This document shows positions 10,042-20,552 of a DNA stretch of 64,000 nucleotides, one piece after another. The DNA comes from Ancistrus triradiatus (lineage: Eukaryota > Chordata > Actinopteri > Siluriformes > Loricariidae): contig JAJAGP010000205.1 of NCBI GenBank assembly GCA_025084515.1, positions 372,001 to 436,000 of the forward strand, given 5' to 3'. Made by a program: the position numbers and the translations under genes. How positions within the stretch are numbered: the stretch's first letter is position 1; every line of letters starts with the position of its first letter. The notes under the pieces were generated by a model that worked only from the letters and a program-made list of their open reading frames with translations, did not search any database and was not told where the DNA came from.

Positions 10042-11637
10042 ATTTTCAATATTTCTGCATAAATATGACCTAAAACATCATCAGATTTTCACACAAGTCC
10101 TAAAAGTAGATAAAGAGAAGCCAGTTAAACAAATGAGACAAAAATATTATACTTGGTCATTTATTTATTGAGGAAAAGGATCCAACATTACATATTAGTG
10201 AGTGGCAAAAGTATGTGAACCTCTAGGATTAGCAATTAATTTGAAGGTAAGATTAGAGTCAGGTGTTTTCAATTAATGAGATGATAATCATGTGTGAGGG
10301 GGCCCCCTGTTTAATGTAAAGAACAGGGATCTATCAAAGTCTGCTCTTCACAACACATTTTCTTTACAACACATTTTTACATCAGTTTGTGGAATTGTAT
10401 CATGGCACGAACAAAAGAGGTTTCCGAGGACCTCAGAATAAGAGATGTTGATGCTCATCAGGTGCGAAAAGGTTACAAAACCATCTCTAAAGAGTTTGGA
10501 CTCCACCAATCCACAGTCAGACAGATTGTGTATAAATGGAGGAAATTCAAGACCATTGTTACCCTCCCCAGAAGTGGTCAAAAAACAAAGATCACTCCAA
10601 GAGGAAGGCGTGTAATAGTTGGTGAGGTCACAAAGGACCCCAGGGTAACTTCTAAGCAACTGATGGCCTCTCTCACATTGGCTAATGTTAATGTTCATGA
10701 GTCCACCATCAGAAGAACACTGACCAACAATGGTGTGCATGGCAGGGTTGCAAGGAGAAAGCCACTGCTCTCCAAAAAGAACATTGCTGCTCATCTGCAG
10801 TTTGCTAAAGATCACATGGACAAGCCAGAAAACTATTAGAAGAATGTTTTTTGGACGGATGAGACCAAAATAGAACTTTTTGGTTTAAAAGAAAAGTGTT
10901 ATGTTTGGAGAAAGGAAAACACTGCATTCCAGCATAAGAACCTGATCCCATCTGTGAAACATGGTGGTGGTAGTATCATGGTTTGGGCCTGTTTTGCTGC
11001 ATCTGGGCCACAACAGCTTGCCATAATTGATGGAACAATAAATTCTAAATTATATAAGAGAATTCTAAAGGAAAATGTCAGGACATCTATCCATGAACTG
11101 AATCTTAAGAGAAGGTGGGTCATGCAGCAAGACAACGGCCCTAAGCTCACAAGCCGTTCTACCAAAGAATGTTTAAAGAAGAATAAAGTTCATGTTTTCG
11201 AATGGCCAAGACAAAGTCCGGATCTTAATCCAATGGAAATGTTGTGGAAGGACCTGAAGTGAGCAGTTAATGTGAGGAAACCCACCAACATCCCAGAGCT
11301 GAAGCTGTTCTGTACGGAGGAATGGACTAAAATTCCTCCAAGCCGGTGTGCAGGACTGATCAACAGTTACAGGAAACGTTTAGTTGCAGTTATTGCTGCA
11401 CAGGGGGGTCACACCAGATACTGAAAGCAAAAGTTCACATACTTTTGCCACTCACTAATATGTAGTATTGGATCATTTTGCTCAATAAATAAATGACAAA
11501 GTATAATATTTTTGTGTCATTTGTTTAACTGGGTTCTCTTTATCTACTTTTAGGACTTGTGTGAAAATCTGATGTTTTAGGTCATATTTATGCAGAAATA
11601 TGATTCTAAAGGGTTCACAAATTTTCAAGCACCACTG
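10042..11637 (+). mobile_element. Tc1-like transposon TcA, best-preserved copy
   Basis: Leader (ATGACCTAAAACATCATCAG, TTATTTATTGAGGAAAA, GTGAGTGGCAAAAGTATGTG), a full-length transposase frame and the 3' terminal repeat ending TTTTCAAGCACCACTG (11637) followed by TA. The 5' terminal repeat is lost, so the copy could not move even with transposase supplied in trans. The other copies in the window are B (18837), C (21953), D (34257), F (48172) and E (63910). Confidence 0.92.
10402..11424 (+). pseudogene. TcA transposase, 340 codons, two nonsense mutations
   Basis: One continuous frame of 340 codons from MARTKEVSEDLR to QGGHTRY and TGA. The N-terminal half has a paired-like HTH (GYKTISKEFGLHQSTVRQIV), a linker (here RSGQKTK; other copies have RSGRPTK) and a second HTH (VNVHESTIRRTLTNNGVHGR). 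The catalytic core has DETKIELFG with Asp153, QQDNGPK with Asp244 and SPDLNPMEMLW with Glu279, a DD34E spacing. Codon 146 is TAG where the 18837 copy reads Trp, and codon 287 is TGA. The QQDND box has changed to QQDNGPKLT, which probably harms catalysis too. No frameshift is present. The length matches functional Tc1 transposases (about 340 aa). Confidence 0.93.
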
Positions 11638-12408
11638 TATATAAAAAAACTGATACATTTGCTAAAACATATGCAGTAATAAACAATCCTCCATATTTGG
11701 GCTTCCCAAAGCTGGTTTTGCCTCCAGTGTTCCCTCCGGCAATTGGTTTCGCCCTACAGCGCTCCGCTGTACTATCTGGGTCCGAACCCTCTGCCATGCG
11801 ACACTTATGTCAATTAGTGCTGCAATTACCCACAGCTGGACATGACCCATTTGTTTCCCAATTACCTAATTACTTAGTAGCCTGATATGTTAACTGGATG
11901 TACAATTCACTATAAAAACCAAAAGAATTATGTCAATTTCCTCAAGAGGTGTTAAATTGGACTTTGTTTTAATAAGACTAGTACATCCCATGTTACTGGC
12001 ACACACTTAGTGAATCTGTCAATTTAACTGAATTCAAAGACGGAAGTGCCGCAGGAGAAACGACTGTGGTTCAGTGGCTTACCACCAGGAGACAGCAGAA
12101 ATCAATCAGAGCCTCATTTGATCAGAGACTTAATAGCTGTGTAAATAACTTAAGCAGTGTACGACAGCAAAAACAACACACTGGTCCTTTTATCCAGCTG
12201 CATATTTATGTGCAGGCTCGTTCATTCTGATAGTTGTTGCAGTATTCAGATTATATGCATTTGTCTTTGTGTTGGCATTTGTAGTACACCCATACATAAA
12301 TCCTGTTTTATCTTAGATTTTTTGCACGCTAAATCCAAGTATGTTTTCAGAATTTCACTGTCACCTGTAGTTGATGTATTCCAGTATACTCAAGTATCAT
12401 TACACATA
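11638..12408. other. Unannotated stretch
   Basis: A GC-richer part near 11690-11840 has short overlapping ORFs on both strands without recognisable motifs. Nothing supported. Confidence 0.55.
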
Positions 12409-13220
12409 GTATATATAGTCTCCAGTCACTTTATTAGGTTCACCTCTTTGTGTCTACTGTACATTAATTGTCAGTTCCAGTTCATATAGAAGCACTTTGG
12501 TATTTCTCCAAATAAAGTTTGTAGTCCATCTGCTTCTTTGCCACTTTGTTAGTCCCCTTTACTCTGTTCTCTGATGGTCAGGACCCCCACAGGACCACAA
12601 CTGATCAGGTACTATTTGGGTGGTAGATTATTTTCAGCACTGCAGTGACAGTGATGTGGTGGTGGTGGTGCTTGTGTGTTGAGCTTGTGTGAGATTGTCA
12701 GACACAGCAGTGCTGCTGGAGTTTTTAACACTGTCTTACTGACTGTGTACTGACACATCTACCAAATTCCTCCACCATGTAGATGTAAAGTCAGAGACAG
12801 TAGCTCCTCTTGCACAGTTTGTGCTAGTTATCTTCTAATCCTTCGCCCTTTCTCACAGGACAATGCCTGCTGGATGCTGGTGGTTGGACAGTTTTAAAAA
12901 CTCCAGCAGCATTGCTGTGTCTGATCCACTCATACCAGCACAACACACACTAACACACCACCAACATATCAGCGGCACTGCAGTGCTGAGAATGATCCAC
13001 CACCCAAATAGTACCTGATCTGTGGTGGTCCTTTGGGGGTTCTGACCATTAGAGAGCATAATAAATGGGACTAACAAAATATGTAGAGAAACAGATGGAC
13101 TACAGTATGTAACTCTAGAACTACTAAGTTCAACTATATGATAAATGAAACTCATAAAATGTACAATGAGTGCAGAAACGAGGAGATATGCTCAAATAAA
13201 GTGATTGGTGAGTGTATGTA
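12409..13220. mobile_element. Palindromic (foldback) non-autonomous element
   Basis: The left part (TCCAGTCACTTTATTAGG, CAGGTACTATTTGGGTGG, CAGCACTGCAGTGA, GTGCTGCTGGAGTTTTTAA) recurs in inverted order and orientation in the right part (to CAAATAAAGTGATTGGTGAG), with a central non-palindromic stretch near 12730-12870. The arms span over 300 bp each. Such elements are common in fish genomes and resemble palindromic MITEs. The minus-strand ORF at 12853-13155 is a by-product of the arm. No transposase is encoded. Confidence 0.8.
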
Positions 13221-13498
13221 CCAGTGCTGTAGAACATTTGAAACAAAAGGTTTAACATACACAGCTATGTTCATTATTTGTGAAGTGCAATAGCTTCTTT
13301 TTCAAAGCACAACCCTAGATAAATGAGGTACCAGCAGGCTGCAGAGACATGTCTGGACATGTCGGGACATGCACCAGTGCCCACTAATGAGTAGTAGTTA
13401 ACTATCAGTTGCAGACTAGAACTCATTGTGTAGACATCTTTGGTGCAGTGTCTTTTCCACTCTGATGTGTATTTGTGCATTTAAGTGTTGCAAAGATA
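13221..13498. other. Short spacer
   Basis: Contains ACATGTCTGGACATGTCGGG-type short repeats near 13345-13370; otherwise nothing recognised. Confidence 0.5.
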
Positions 13499-13752
13499 CA
13501 CTATAAATGCCACAAGTATTCGCTCGTCTGCTTACACATGCATATGAAATTGAGTGACATCCCACTCTTAATCCATAGGGAATAATATGATGTCGGCCCA
13601 CTCTTTGTAGCTATAACTGCTTCAACTCTTCTGGGAAGGCTTCCACAAGGTTTGGGAGTGTGTTTATTTGAATTTTTGACCAGATGTTGGATGAGAAGAC
13701 CTGGCTCGCAGTCTCCACTCTAATTCATCCCAAAGGTGTTCTATCGGGTTAA

Positions 13753-13924
13753 GTCAAGTCAAGTCAAGTCAGATTTATTTATATAGCGCTTTTTACAATG
13801 GAGCATTGTCTCAAAGCAACTTTACAAGTTTAGATTATCTCCTAATAACTACGTCCAATCCCAAATTGAGCAAGCCTAGGGCGACAGTGGCAAGGAACTC
13901 CAAGAGGTCCAAGAGGAACTCCAA
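13753..13924 (-). repeat. R3 interspersed repeat nested in TcC
   Basis: Starts with (AGTCA)n, then GATTTATTTATATAGCGC, ACAATGGAGCATTGTCTC and GAGCAAGCCTAGGGCGACAG, as in 39463-39690. TcC sequence ends before it (TCTATCGGGTTA) and resumes after it (GGTCAGGACTCC). The last 30 bp hold a local duplication of AACTCCAAGAGG. Confidence 0.85.
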
Positions 13925-14339
13925 GAGGTCAGGACTCCAAGTTCTCAAGTTCTCAAGAATTCAAGTTCTTCCACACCAAACTAGCTCATCCATGTCTTTA
14001 AGGACCTTGCTTTGGGCACTGGTGCGCAGTCATGTTGGAACAGGAAGTGTCCATCCCCAAACTGTTCCCACATACAGTCGTATGAAAAAGTTTGGGCACC
14101 CCTGATTATTTTCATGATTTTAGTTTATAAATCATTGGTTGTTCAGATCAGCAACTTGAGTTAAATATATCATATAGCAGATGAACACAGAGATATTTGA
14201 GAAGTGAAATGAAGTTTATAGGATTTACAGAAAGTGTGCAGTAATTATTCAAACAAAATTAGGCAGGTGCATAAATTTGGGCACCCCAACAGAAAAAATT
14301 ACATCAATATTTAGTAGATCCTCCTTTTGTAGAAATAAC

Positions 14340-14889
14340 AGCCGCTAAACGCTTCCTACAGCTTCCAGTCTGGATTCTGGTTGAAGGTGCTTTGGAACCA
14401 TTCCTCCTCTTCTTTCAGAAAAACATCTACAGTGCAGTCAGTTTTGATGGTTCCCCATCCCGAGCATGAACCAGCCCACCATTTTTTTTTCAAGTAATAT
14501 TCATGTTCCTGGGGACTGAGATGGCCATTTCCAGACCGTTGTTTACACTGGTTTTTTCCTCTGGCATTAAATGCCCTTAGTAGATTTTTTGAGCAGGGTT
14601 TTTGGGTCGTTGGCCTCGGTTGCCACTTTGTCCACTTGATTCTTGAACATGTTCTCCCAAGAATCCTGGGAGATATTAACAACTTGGAATCCATGCTACC
14701 CTCACCTTTAAATTTAACAGAATTCCCCTAGTACCTTGGCCACTGCCAACTGGCCACACAGTCCCCAGCATGATGGAACCGGCCAACCCCAAATTTTTAC
14801 TGTGGGTAGCCAAGTTTTGTCTTGGGATGCGGTGGTTCTTTTTTTTTTCTTTTTTTTTCCCTTTTTCTTTCTTTTTCTCTTTTTTTCTT

Positions 14890-14921
<32 letters not shown>

Positions 14922-15690
14922 TTTTTTTCTTTTTTTTTTTTTCCTTTTTTCCCTTTTTTTTTTCTTTGTTTTCTTTTTTTTTCCGCTCCTTGTTATGGTC
15001 CAATAACTCAATTTTTAGTTTTTCAATCATACAAGCACTTTATTCCAAAAATGCAAAGCTGGATTTATTGTCCCAAATGTGCTTGTAGCCACACACCTCA
15101 ATGACTCTGTTTTTGTGGGCTGTTCCCTGCCCAGAAAAGGCCCTTCTTTCTGCAGTACTCCCTCCCCATAACACAAGACCTCTCCTTTGTGCAAAGTGCA
15201 ACTGGTAATAGTTTGAACGATGAACAGTTGGACCACCAATTCCCATCTGCCAAACAAAATGAAGGTTTTGTAGGCCTTTGGAGTTGGTCCATGTGGCTTG
15301 AACTAATGACGGTTCTCACCAGCCTTCGCCTCTGCCTATCTGAGGTTTTTCCTGGTCTGGCCCACTTCGGGGAAGTTCCTTAACTAGAACTGTGGCCTTT
15401 CTTTGGTGGGTCTTCCATTGCCTCAAAACTATTGGTTCCTCAACAGTGGAAACTGACAGCTGGAAATCTCCCTGAGAGAGCTTTTTTTTTTCTCCCCCCT
15501 TTTCCTGAACCATGATGTTTGAACAACCTTTTTGTTTTCAGGGCTCATTTTTGAGATTTGTGTTGGAGGCCTCTCCCCATGTGTGCCACTCTTCAGAGAA
15601 GATGCAAAGAGGAGTAAAACGTTCCAATTTATTGGCCACCTTTAACACTTTCTCAATAGTGTATTCAACTTGGGTGTATGTAGAATTCAA
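14340..15690 (-). pseudogene. TcB transposase relic, copy 1
   Basis: On the minus strand the reading would start near 15600 (complement of TTCAGAGAAGATGC) and end near 14345 (complement of AGCGGCTGTTATTTCTACA). Recognisable stretches include the ATTCTTGAACATGTTCTCCC and TCGTTGGCCTCGGTTGCC regions, which encode the catalytic core in intact relatives. No frame stays open long enough to show the DDE residues in order, and the tract at 14838-14985 separates the catalytic portion from the N-terminal portion. The low-complexity Lys- or Phe-rich ORFs here are artefacts of that tract. Confidence 0.65.
14838..14985. repeat. T/C-only tract inside TcB
   Basis: About 150 bp of almost pure T with scattered C on the plus strand. 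Copy 2 has only TTCTTTTT at the equivalent place (near 59750). Confidence 0.95.
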
Positions 15691-16074
15691 GGGTCCAATG
15701 GCTTAAACAAAACAAATTTTGTGTTTCCAATAATTAGTTGCTAAAGTATTCAAATGACAAGGGTGCCCAAATTTATGCACCTGCCTAATTTTGTTTGAAT
15801 AATTACTGCACACTTTCTGTAAAACCTATAAACTTAATTTCACTTCTCAAATATCACGGTGTTCATCTGCTATATGATATATTTACCTGAAATTGCTGAG
15901 CTGGACAACCAATGATTTATAAAGAAAAATCATGAAAATTATCAGGGGAGCCCAAACTTTTTCATACGATTGTAGTTGGGAGCATGAAATTGTCCAAAAT
16001 CATTTGGTATGCTGAAGCATTAAGAGTTTCTTTCACTGGAACTTTTTTCCTGAAAAACAACCCTCCACCAAACT

Positions 16075-16590
16075 TTACACTTGGCACAATGCAGTCAGAC
16101 AAATACCGTTCTGCTGGCAACTGCCAAACCCAGACTCGTCCATCAGATTGCTAAATGGAGAAGCATGATTTATCACTCCATGTCTCCACTGCTCTAGAGT
16201 CCAGCAGCAATGTGCTTTACACCACTGCATCCGATGCTTTGCATTGTTCTTACTGATGTAAGGCTTGGATGCACTTGCTTGGTCATGGAAACCCAGTCCA
16301 TGAAGCTCTCTATTCACTGAGCTAATCTGAAGGCCACATGAAGTTTGGAGGTCTGTAGTGATTGACTCTGCAGGAAGTTGCCGACCTCTGCACACTATGA
16401 ACCTCAGCATCCGCTGACCCCGCTCTGTCTTTTTAAGTGGCCTACCACTTTGTGGCTTAGTTTCTGTTGTTCCCAGCCGCTTCCACTTTGTTATAATACC
16501 ACTGACAGTTGACTGTGGAATATTTACTAGGGAGAAAATTTCACAACTGGACTTGTTGCACAGGTGGAATCCCATCACAGTACCACTCAT
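16075..16590 (-). pseudogene. TcC transposase, N-terminal half
   Basis: Open for 171 codons on the minus strand from MSGTVMGFHLCNKSSCEIFS. HTH 1 runs through VNIPQSTVSGIITKWKRLG, the GRP-like linker is KPQSGRPLKKTERGQRML, and HTH 2 covers the SITTDLQTS...SVNRELHGLGFH region. KHRMQWCKAHCCWTLEQW precedes the point where the first catalytic Asp (WSDESRF-type box) should be, but a deletion scrambles it. The catalytic part continues weakly to 15975 and is then split by TcB. The leader before the ATG fits this start. Confidence 0.82.
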
Positions 16591-16746
16591 TCACTGAGCT
16601 CTTGAGAGTGACCCATTCTTTCACAAATGTTTGTAGAAGCAGTCTGCATGCCTAGGTGCTTGATTTTATACACCAGTGGACGTGATTGGAACACCTGAAT
16701 TCAATTATTTAGATGGGTGAGTAAATACTTTTGGCAATATAGTGTA

Positions 16747-17396
16747 CCTAATCCACAATTTACATGCCAGTAATCTGCATAAATAGTCCACATTTTTGTT
16801 ATATATGGACATTCAAATGTCATTCAAATAGCAAAAATGTTCCTTCATCCAAGGAACAAGGGTGACAAGAACCCCCCCAAATTTGCTGTAATATATGTGT
16901 CAGGCTTCTCAGAGCATAGGTAAAAGATTAATGCCATATGTATTTTGTCCATTAATATGGTTTGAAGAAAACCCAAAGATTACACTTCATATTACTACTT
17001 AAAAATAAATTGTATAACATCAAGACCCAAACACACTGTGAAATATCCTAACTTCACCATCTGCTATAAGGCCAGAGGCTCACAGTCAGGAATTTTCTGT
17101 GCCAGAGCCTCCAAACAACATGACACTGAGAGACGATTAGATAAGATAGCACTTTTTAAAACTCTGATGGGAAATTGGCGTGTTCCAGCAGCAAAATATG
17201 CAACACAGACAGTGCAATAGTCAAAGTGTTAATACTAATTACACAGATTCTGGGAACCTGTCTATACATGCTGTATGTATGTAAGGTGTTCACAGTGCTA
17301 GGTAGGCTGCACGTATAATTATAAACAAGATGACATATGATGATTTGGATGCTAGCTTCAGATGTTATGTGATGAATTCAAGTGATAGAAGTCCTG
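16747..17396. other. Unannotated stretch
   Basis: AT-rich; nothing recognised. Confidence 0.55.
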
Positions 17397-17398
17397 TA

Positions 17399-18012
17399 CA
17401 GGTATGCACCATTTAACATCCATCCGATCAAAGACCATTCATTTAATGGCCGAGGTCTTAAGAATTATAATAAATAATAATATAAAATACAAATATGCCT
17501 TTTAATTCCAGATTTTGTGGCCGTTCACACCTGGTTACCTCAAGAGCCACTCAATGCCGTGGATCCACGAGCAGTTAAAGAGCAGAAGTCCATCATTTGT
17601 TTGTGTGTGTCAATAGTTGGTCACCATGAGCGTTTAAGGCGGTAGTAACTTTAGGCTCGTGCAGATGGTGTTGCATGAAGATGATCGGGCTATAAATACC
17701 TGGCAGGTGTGTGATGGGTTTCATAAATTGAGAAGAGGTGGTACAGTGCAGTGAATGTCTCGTTTGGAAAATGGTACACAAAGCAGATGTTATTGATTGG
17801 CAAAAGGGAGCGATTGCATTTTCGTGTGCCAAAGGCTAGTGTGAAGGAAGCAGCTGAATTTGCAGGTGTATGGAAGCGTATGGTCATGTGTCTCTACCAG
17901 AAGTGATAAAAATCCCAGTCTACAGGACATTCTTGTCAGAATTCATGGAGGTGGTACATGATATTAGGAACGTTTTATTAGTCACAGGTGACTAATTTTT
18001 GGTTAAGTGAGT
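17399..18012 (+). mobile_element. Tc1-like relic TcG
   Basis: Starts CAGGTATGCACCATTTAAC after TA (17397-17398), matching the solo end at 52736 (GGATATGCGCTATTTAAAG). It ends near GGTGACTAATTTTTGGTTAAG, comparable with 40515-40545. The middle has a broken transposase start. No clean inverted terminus is seen on the right. Confidence 0.55.
17771..17908 (+). pseudogene. TcG transposase N-terminus
   Basis: Reads MVHKADVIDWQKGAIAFSCA, then, after a TAG, SVKEAAEFAGVWKRMVMCLY. This is the first helix-turn-helix of a Tc1/mariner-type transposase in which the sequence normally continues into a GRP-like linker. The sequence leaves the coding frame near 17905, and no catalytic part remains. Confidence 0.6.
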
Positions 18013-18836
18013 GTATATATACGTATTGTAAAATGTAATGGCTCTGTTCTTTAAAAACTATGCCTGATACATTTCTAGAAACCACTTCAAATGCAGCATT
18101 TTTGATGTCCACCCATATTACTTTGTGGGACAAAAAAAGTTAAACTTAATGTAATGCCGAATGCAATGTGCTGCACCTATAATGTTAAAACCTATGTTGA
18201 AATGTTAACTAATTTCATATGCAAGTGCTGCTTGCTACTTGTTTAACTGGTCACAGAAATGTGGCATACCCGTGGTGGGTATGTGCAGTACCAGCCTGTC
18301 TGCTTTGTCTTTCTGCACTGCTTTTGAAATAATGCAGACTCACACTGAGAGCTTAAGAGTTTATTGATCAGTGAAGAAACAAGTCCAATTCATCACTTGT
18401 CACTTTAAAGAAAGTACTTGGCAACAGAGAGACAGCTAAGGCCTGCTCATTAGCCATTTATCTCCTGAACATGCCAAGCAAAGTCTGTAACTCCACCTTA
18501 TTTCCTTCTTTCTTCTGTGAAACACTCCCATTTACACTAATAGGGTTGCATATCTTAACTGCTCAGCTTGCGGCCTATGCTATAATTACCTGGAAATATA
18601 TGGTTGAGATATTTTCCGTTGTCATGAATATTGGGATATAATTAATTGGGCATAACAGGGGTGTTTCTAGACTACTTGTTGAACTGGGACACACACATAA
18701 TTTAGAGTGGGACAGTGCAAACCTGTTAAACCCTAAATAGATAAATTGGACATCTCTGTGCCAACGATGAGAAACGAAGAACAAATTAACCTGAAAGTTT
18801 TTTATTAATTGCATTGATTTTGTTTACGCTAACATA
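18013..18836. other. Unannotated stretch
   Basis: No recognised repeat or coding signal. Confidence 0.55.
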
Positions 18837-19906
18837 CAGTGGTGCTTGAAAGTTTGTGAAACCTTTAGAATTTTCCATATTTATGCATAAATATGACCTA
18901 AAACATCACCAGATTTTCACACAGTCCTAAAAGTAGATAAAGAAAACCCAGTTAAACAAATGAGACAAAAGATTATACTTGGTCATTTATTTATTGAGGA
19001 AAATGATCCAGTATTACATATTAGTGAGTGGCAAAAGTATGTGAACCTTTGCTTTCAGTATTTGGTGTGACCCCCATGTACAGCAAAAACTGCAACTAAA
19101 CGTTTCCTCTAACTGTTGATCAGTCCTGCACACCGGCTTGGAGGAATCTGAGCCCATTCCTCTGTACAGAACAGCTTCAACTCTGGGATGTTGGTGGGTT
19201 TCTTCACATTAACTGCTCACTTCAGGTCCTTCCACAACATTTGGATTCAATTAAGGTCAGGACTTTGACTTGGCCATTCCAAAACATGAACTTTATTCTT
19301 CTTTAACCATTCTTTGGTAGAACGCCTTGTGTGCTTAGGGTCGTTGTCTTGCTGCATGACCCACCTTCTCTTGAGATTCAGTTCATGGACAGATGTTCTG
19401 ACATTTTCCTTTAGAATTCTCTGATATAATTCAGAATTCATTGTTCCATCAATGATGGTAAGCCGTCCTGGCCCAGATGCAGTAAAACAGGCCCAAACCA
19501 TGATACTACCACCACCATGTTTCACAGATGGGATAAGGTTCTTATGCTGGAATGCAGTGCTTTCCGTTCTACAAACAATGCTTTTCTTTTAAACCAAAAA
19601 GTTCTATTTCGGTCTCATCTGTCCACAAAACATTCTTCCAATAGCCTTCTGGCTTGTCCACGTGATCTTTAGCAAACTGCAGATGAGCAACAATGCTCTT
19701 TTTGGAGAGCAGTGGCTTTCTCCTTGCAACCCTGCCACGCACACCATTGTTGTTCAGTGTTCTTCTGATGGTGGACTCATGAACATTAATATTAGCCAAT
19801 GTGAGTGATTCCTTCAGTGGCTTAGAAGTTACCCTGGGGTCCTTTGTGACCTTGCCAACTATTACACGCTATTACATGATCTTTGTTGGTCGACCACTCC
19901 TAGGGG
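18837..19906 (-). mobile_element. TcA copy B, minus strand, 5' part deleted
   Basis: The 3' terminal repeat CAGTGGTGCTTGAAAG starts at 18837 after TA (18835-18836). The homology runs through the 3' flank and transposase and stops near 19906, inside the linker between the two HTH motifs. The 5' leader and terminal repeat are missing. Confidence 0.92.
19055..19906 (-). pseudogene. TcA transposase, copy B, N-terminally truncated
   Basis: Reads from the RSGRPTK linker through HTH 2 (NINVHESTIRRTLNNNGVRG), WTDETEIELFG (first Asp), KHGGGSIMVWACF and QQDNDPKHTR (second Asp) to the C-terminus. The residues around the third catalytic position are scrambled: PDLN is followed by TGA and ATCCAAATG, so Glu is replaced by Gln. 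A stop follows WKDLK as in copies A and D. A frameshift near 19565-19580 splits the core. About 60 N-terminal codons are missing. The Trp codon at position 146 is intact here. Confidence 0.88.
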
Positions 19907-20270
19907 TGACAGGGGGGTTCAAGGGATGTCTAATATGTTCTTTTGGTGGGTTATACAGTAATAAGTGGCCAAAATATATAGCTATGACCTATAACTTTGC
20001 CTGCAGTGTGGTTGACTTTCCTTTACATATTTGTGGATGAAAACCCAAAAAGAAAGATACTGGCTCTGACTCAAAGCATTAGCCTCTCAAGCTTCTGGAA
20101 AGATGCTGGGCATTATGGGAAATGTAGTGCCTGTAGTGAAGTTCCATGGTTCCGCAATCCAGGATAAAATTGAGGTTTTATGGCCATGAATTTAGTGGGG
20201 CACAGCAACAAAGTGGGTTTGATGACGTCCCAGGTGCATGTTTCTTATTATTTTTTTCACCTTACATGGG
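19907..20270. other. Unannotated stretch
   Basis: Unrelated sequence after the TcA breakpoint; nothing recognised. Confidence 0.5.
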
Positions 20271-20552
20271 GTGGCACGGTGGCTCAGTGGGTAGCCTCAC
20301 AACAAGAAGGTCCTGAGTTTGATCTCTAGGTGAAGTGGTCTGAGTCCTTTTTGTGTTAAGCCTGCATGTCCTCCCCAAGTTTGTGTGGGTTTACTACAGG
20401 TACTCTGGTTTCCTCCCACAGTCCAAAGACATGCATTAGATTAATTGATTACTCTAAATTACCCCGATCTGAGTGTATATATATATTCTTGTGGCTGGCG
20501 TTCAAATGGCCATTGATGCTGATAGTGATGTTACATAAACCAAACAAACTTA
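20271..20552 (+). repeat. Mermaid/DANA-like tRNA SINE
   Basis: The head GGTGGCACGGTGGCTCAGTG includes an A-box-like segment. The B box is degenerate (GAGTTTGATCTC). Then come the GTTTCCTCCCACAGTCCAAA block and a tail with GGCCATTGATGCTGATAGTG. A short TATATATATA run lies at 20476-20487. Transcribed by Pol III and copied by a LINE in trans in intact families. Confidence 0.85.

Larger units (their letters stand above)
14075..15972 (-). mobile_element. Tc1-like element TcB, copy 1, nested in TcC
   Basis: Terminal repeats CAGTCGTATGAAAAAGTTTG (14075) and AACTTTTTCATACGATTG (to 15972), with TA duplicated at 14073-14074 and 15973-15974. It interrupts the TcC phrase CCCCAAACTGTTCCCACA / GTTGGGAGCATGAAATTG. 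Compared with copy 2 (59053-60626) it is about 320 bp longer. The excess is a 150-bp T/C tract (14838-14985) plus many longer homopolymers. The transposase is on the minus strand and heavily frameshifted. Confidence 0.9.
13499..16744 (-). mobile_element. Tc1-like element TcC, host of two nested insertions
   Basis: Flanked by TA (13497-13498; 16745-16746). The left end CACTATAAATGCCACAAGTA and right end TACTTTTGGCAATATAGTG are inverted terminal repeats. TcC sequence occupies 13499-13752, about 13925-14072 and 15975-16744; the remainder is a nested R3 repeat and a nested TcB element. Removing the inserts gives about 1.1-1.2 kb, somewhat short of a typical Tc1 element because of internal deletions. 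The transposase is on the minus strand. Confidence 0.88.

Noticed and set aside
12853..13155. 100-codon minus-strand ORF
   Set aside because: Lies in the arm of the palindromic element; no motif.
14676..15104. Lysine-rich and phenylalanine-rich ORFs
   Set aside because: Translations of the T/C tract in TcB copy 1.
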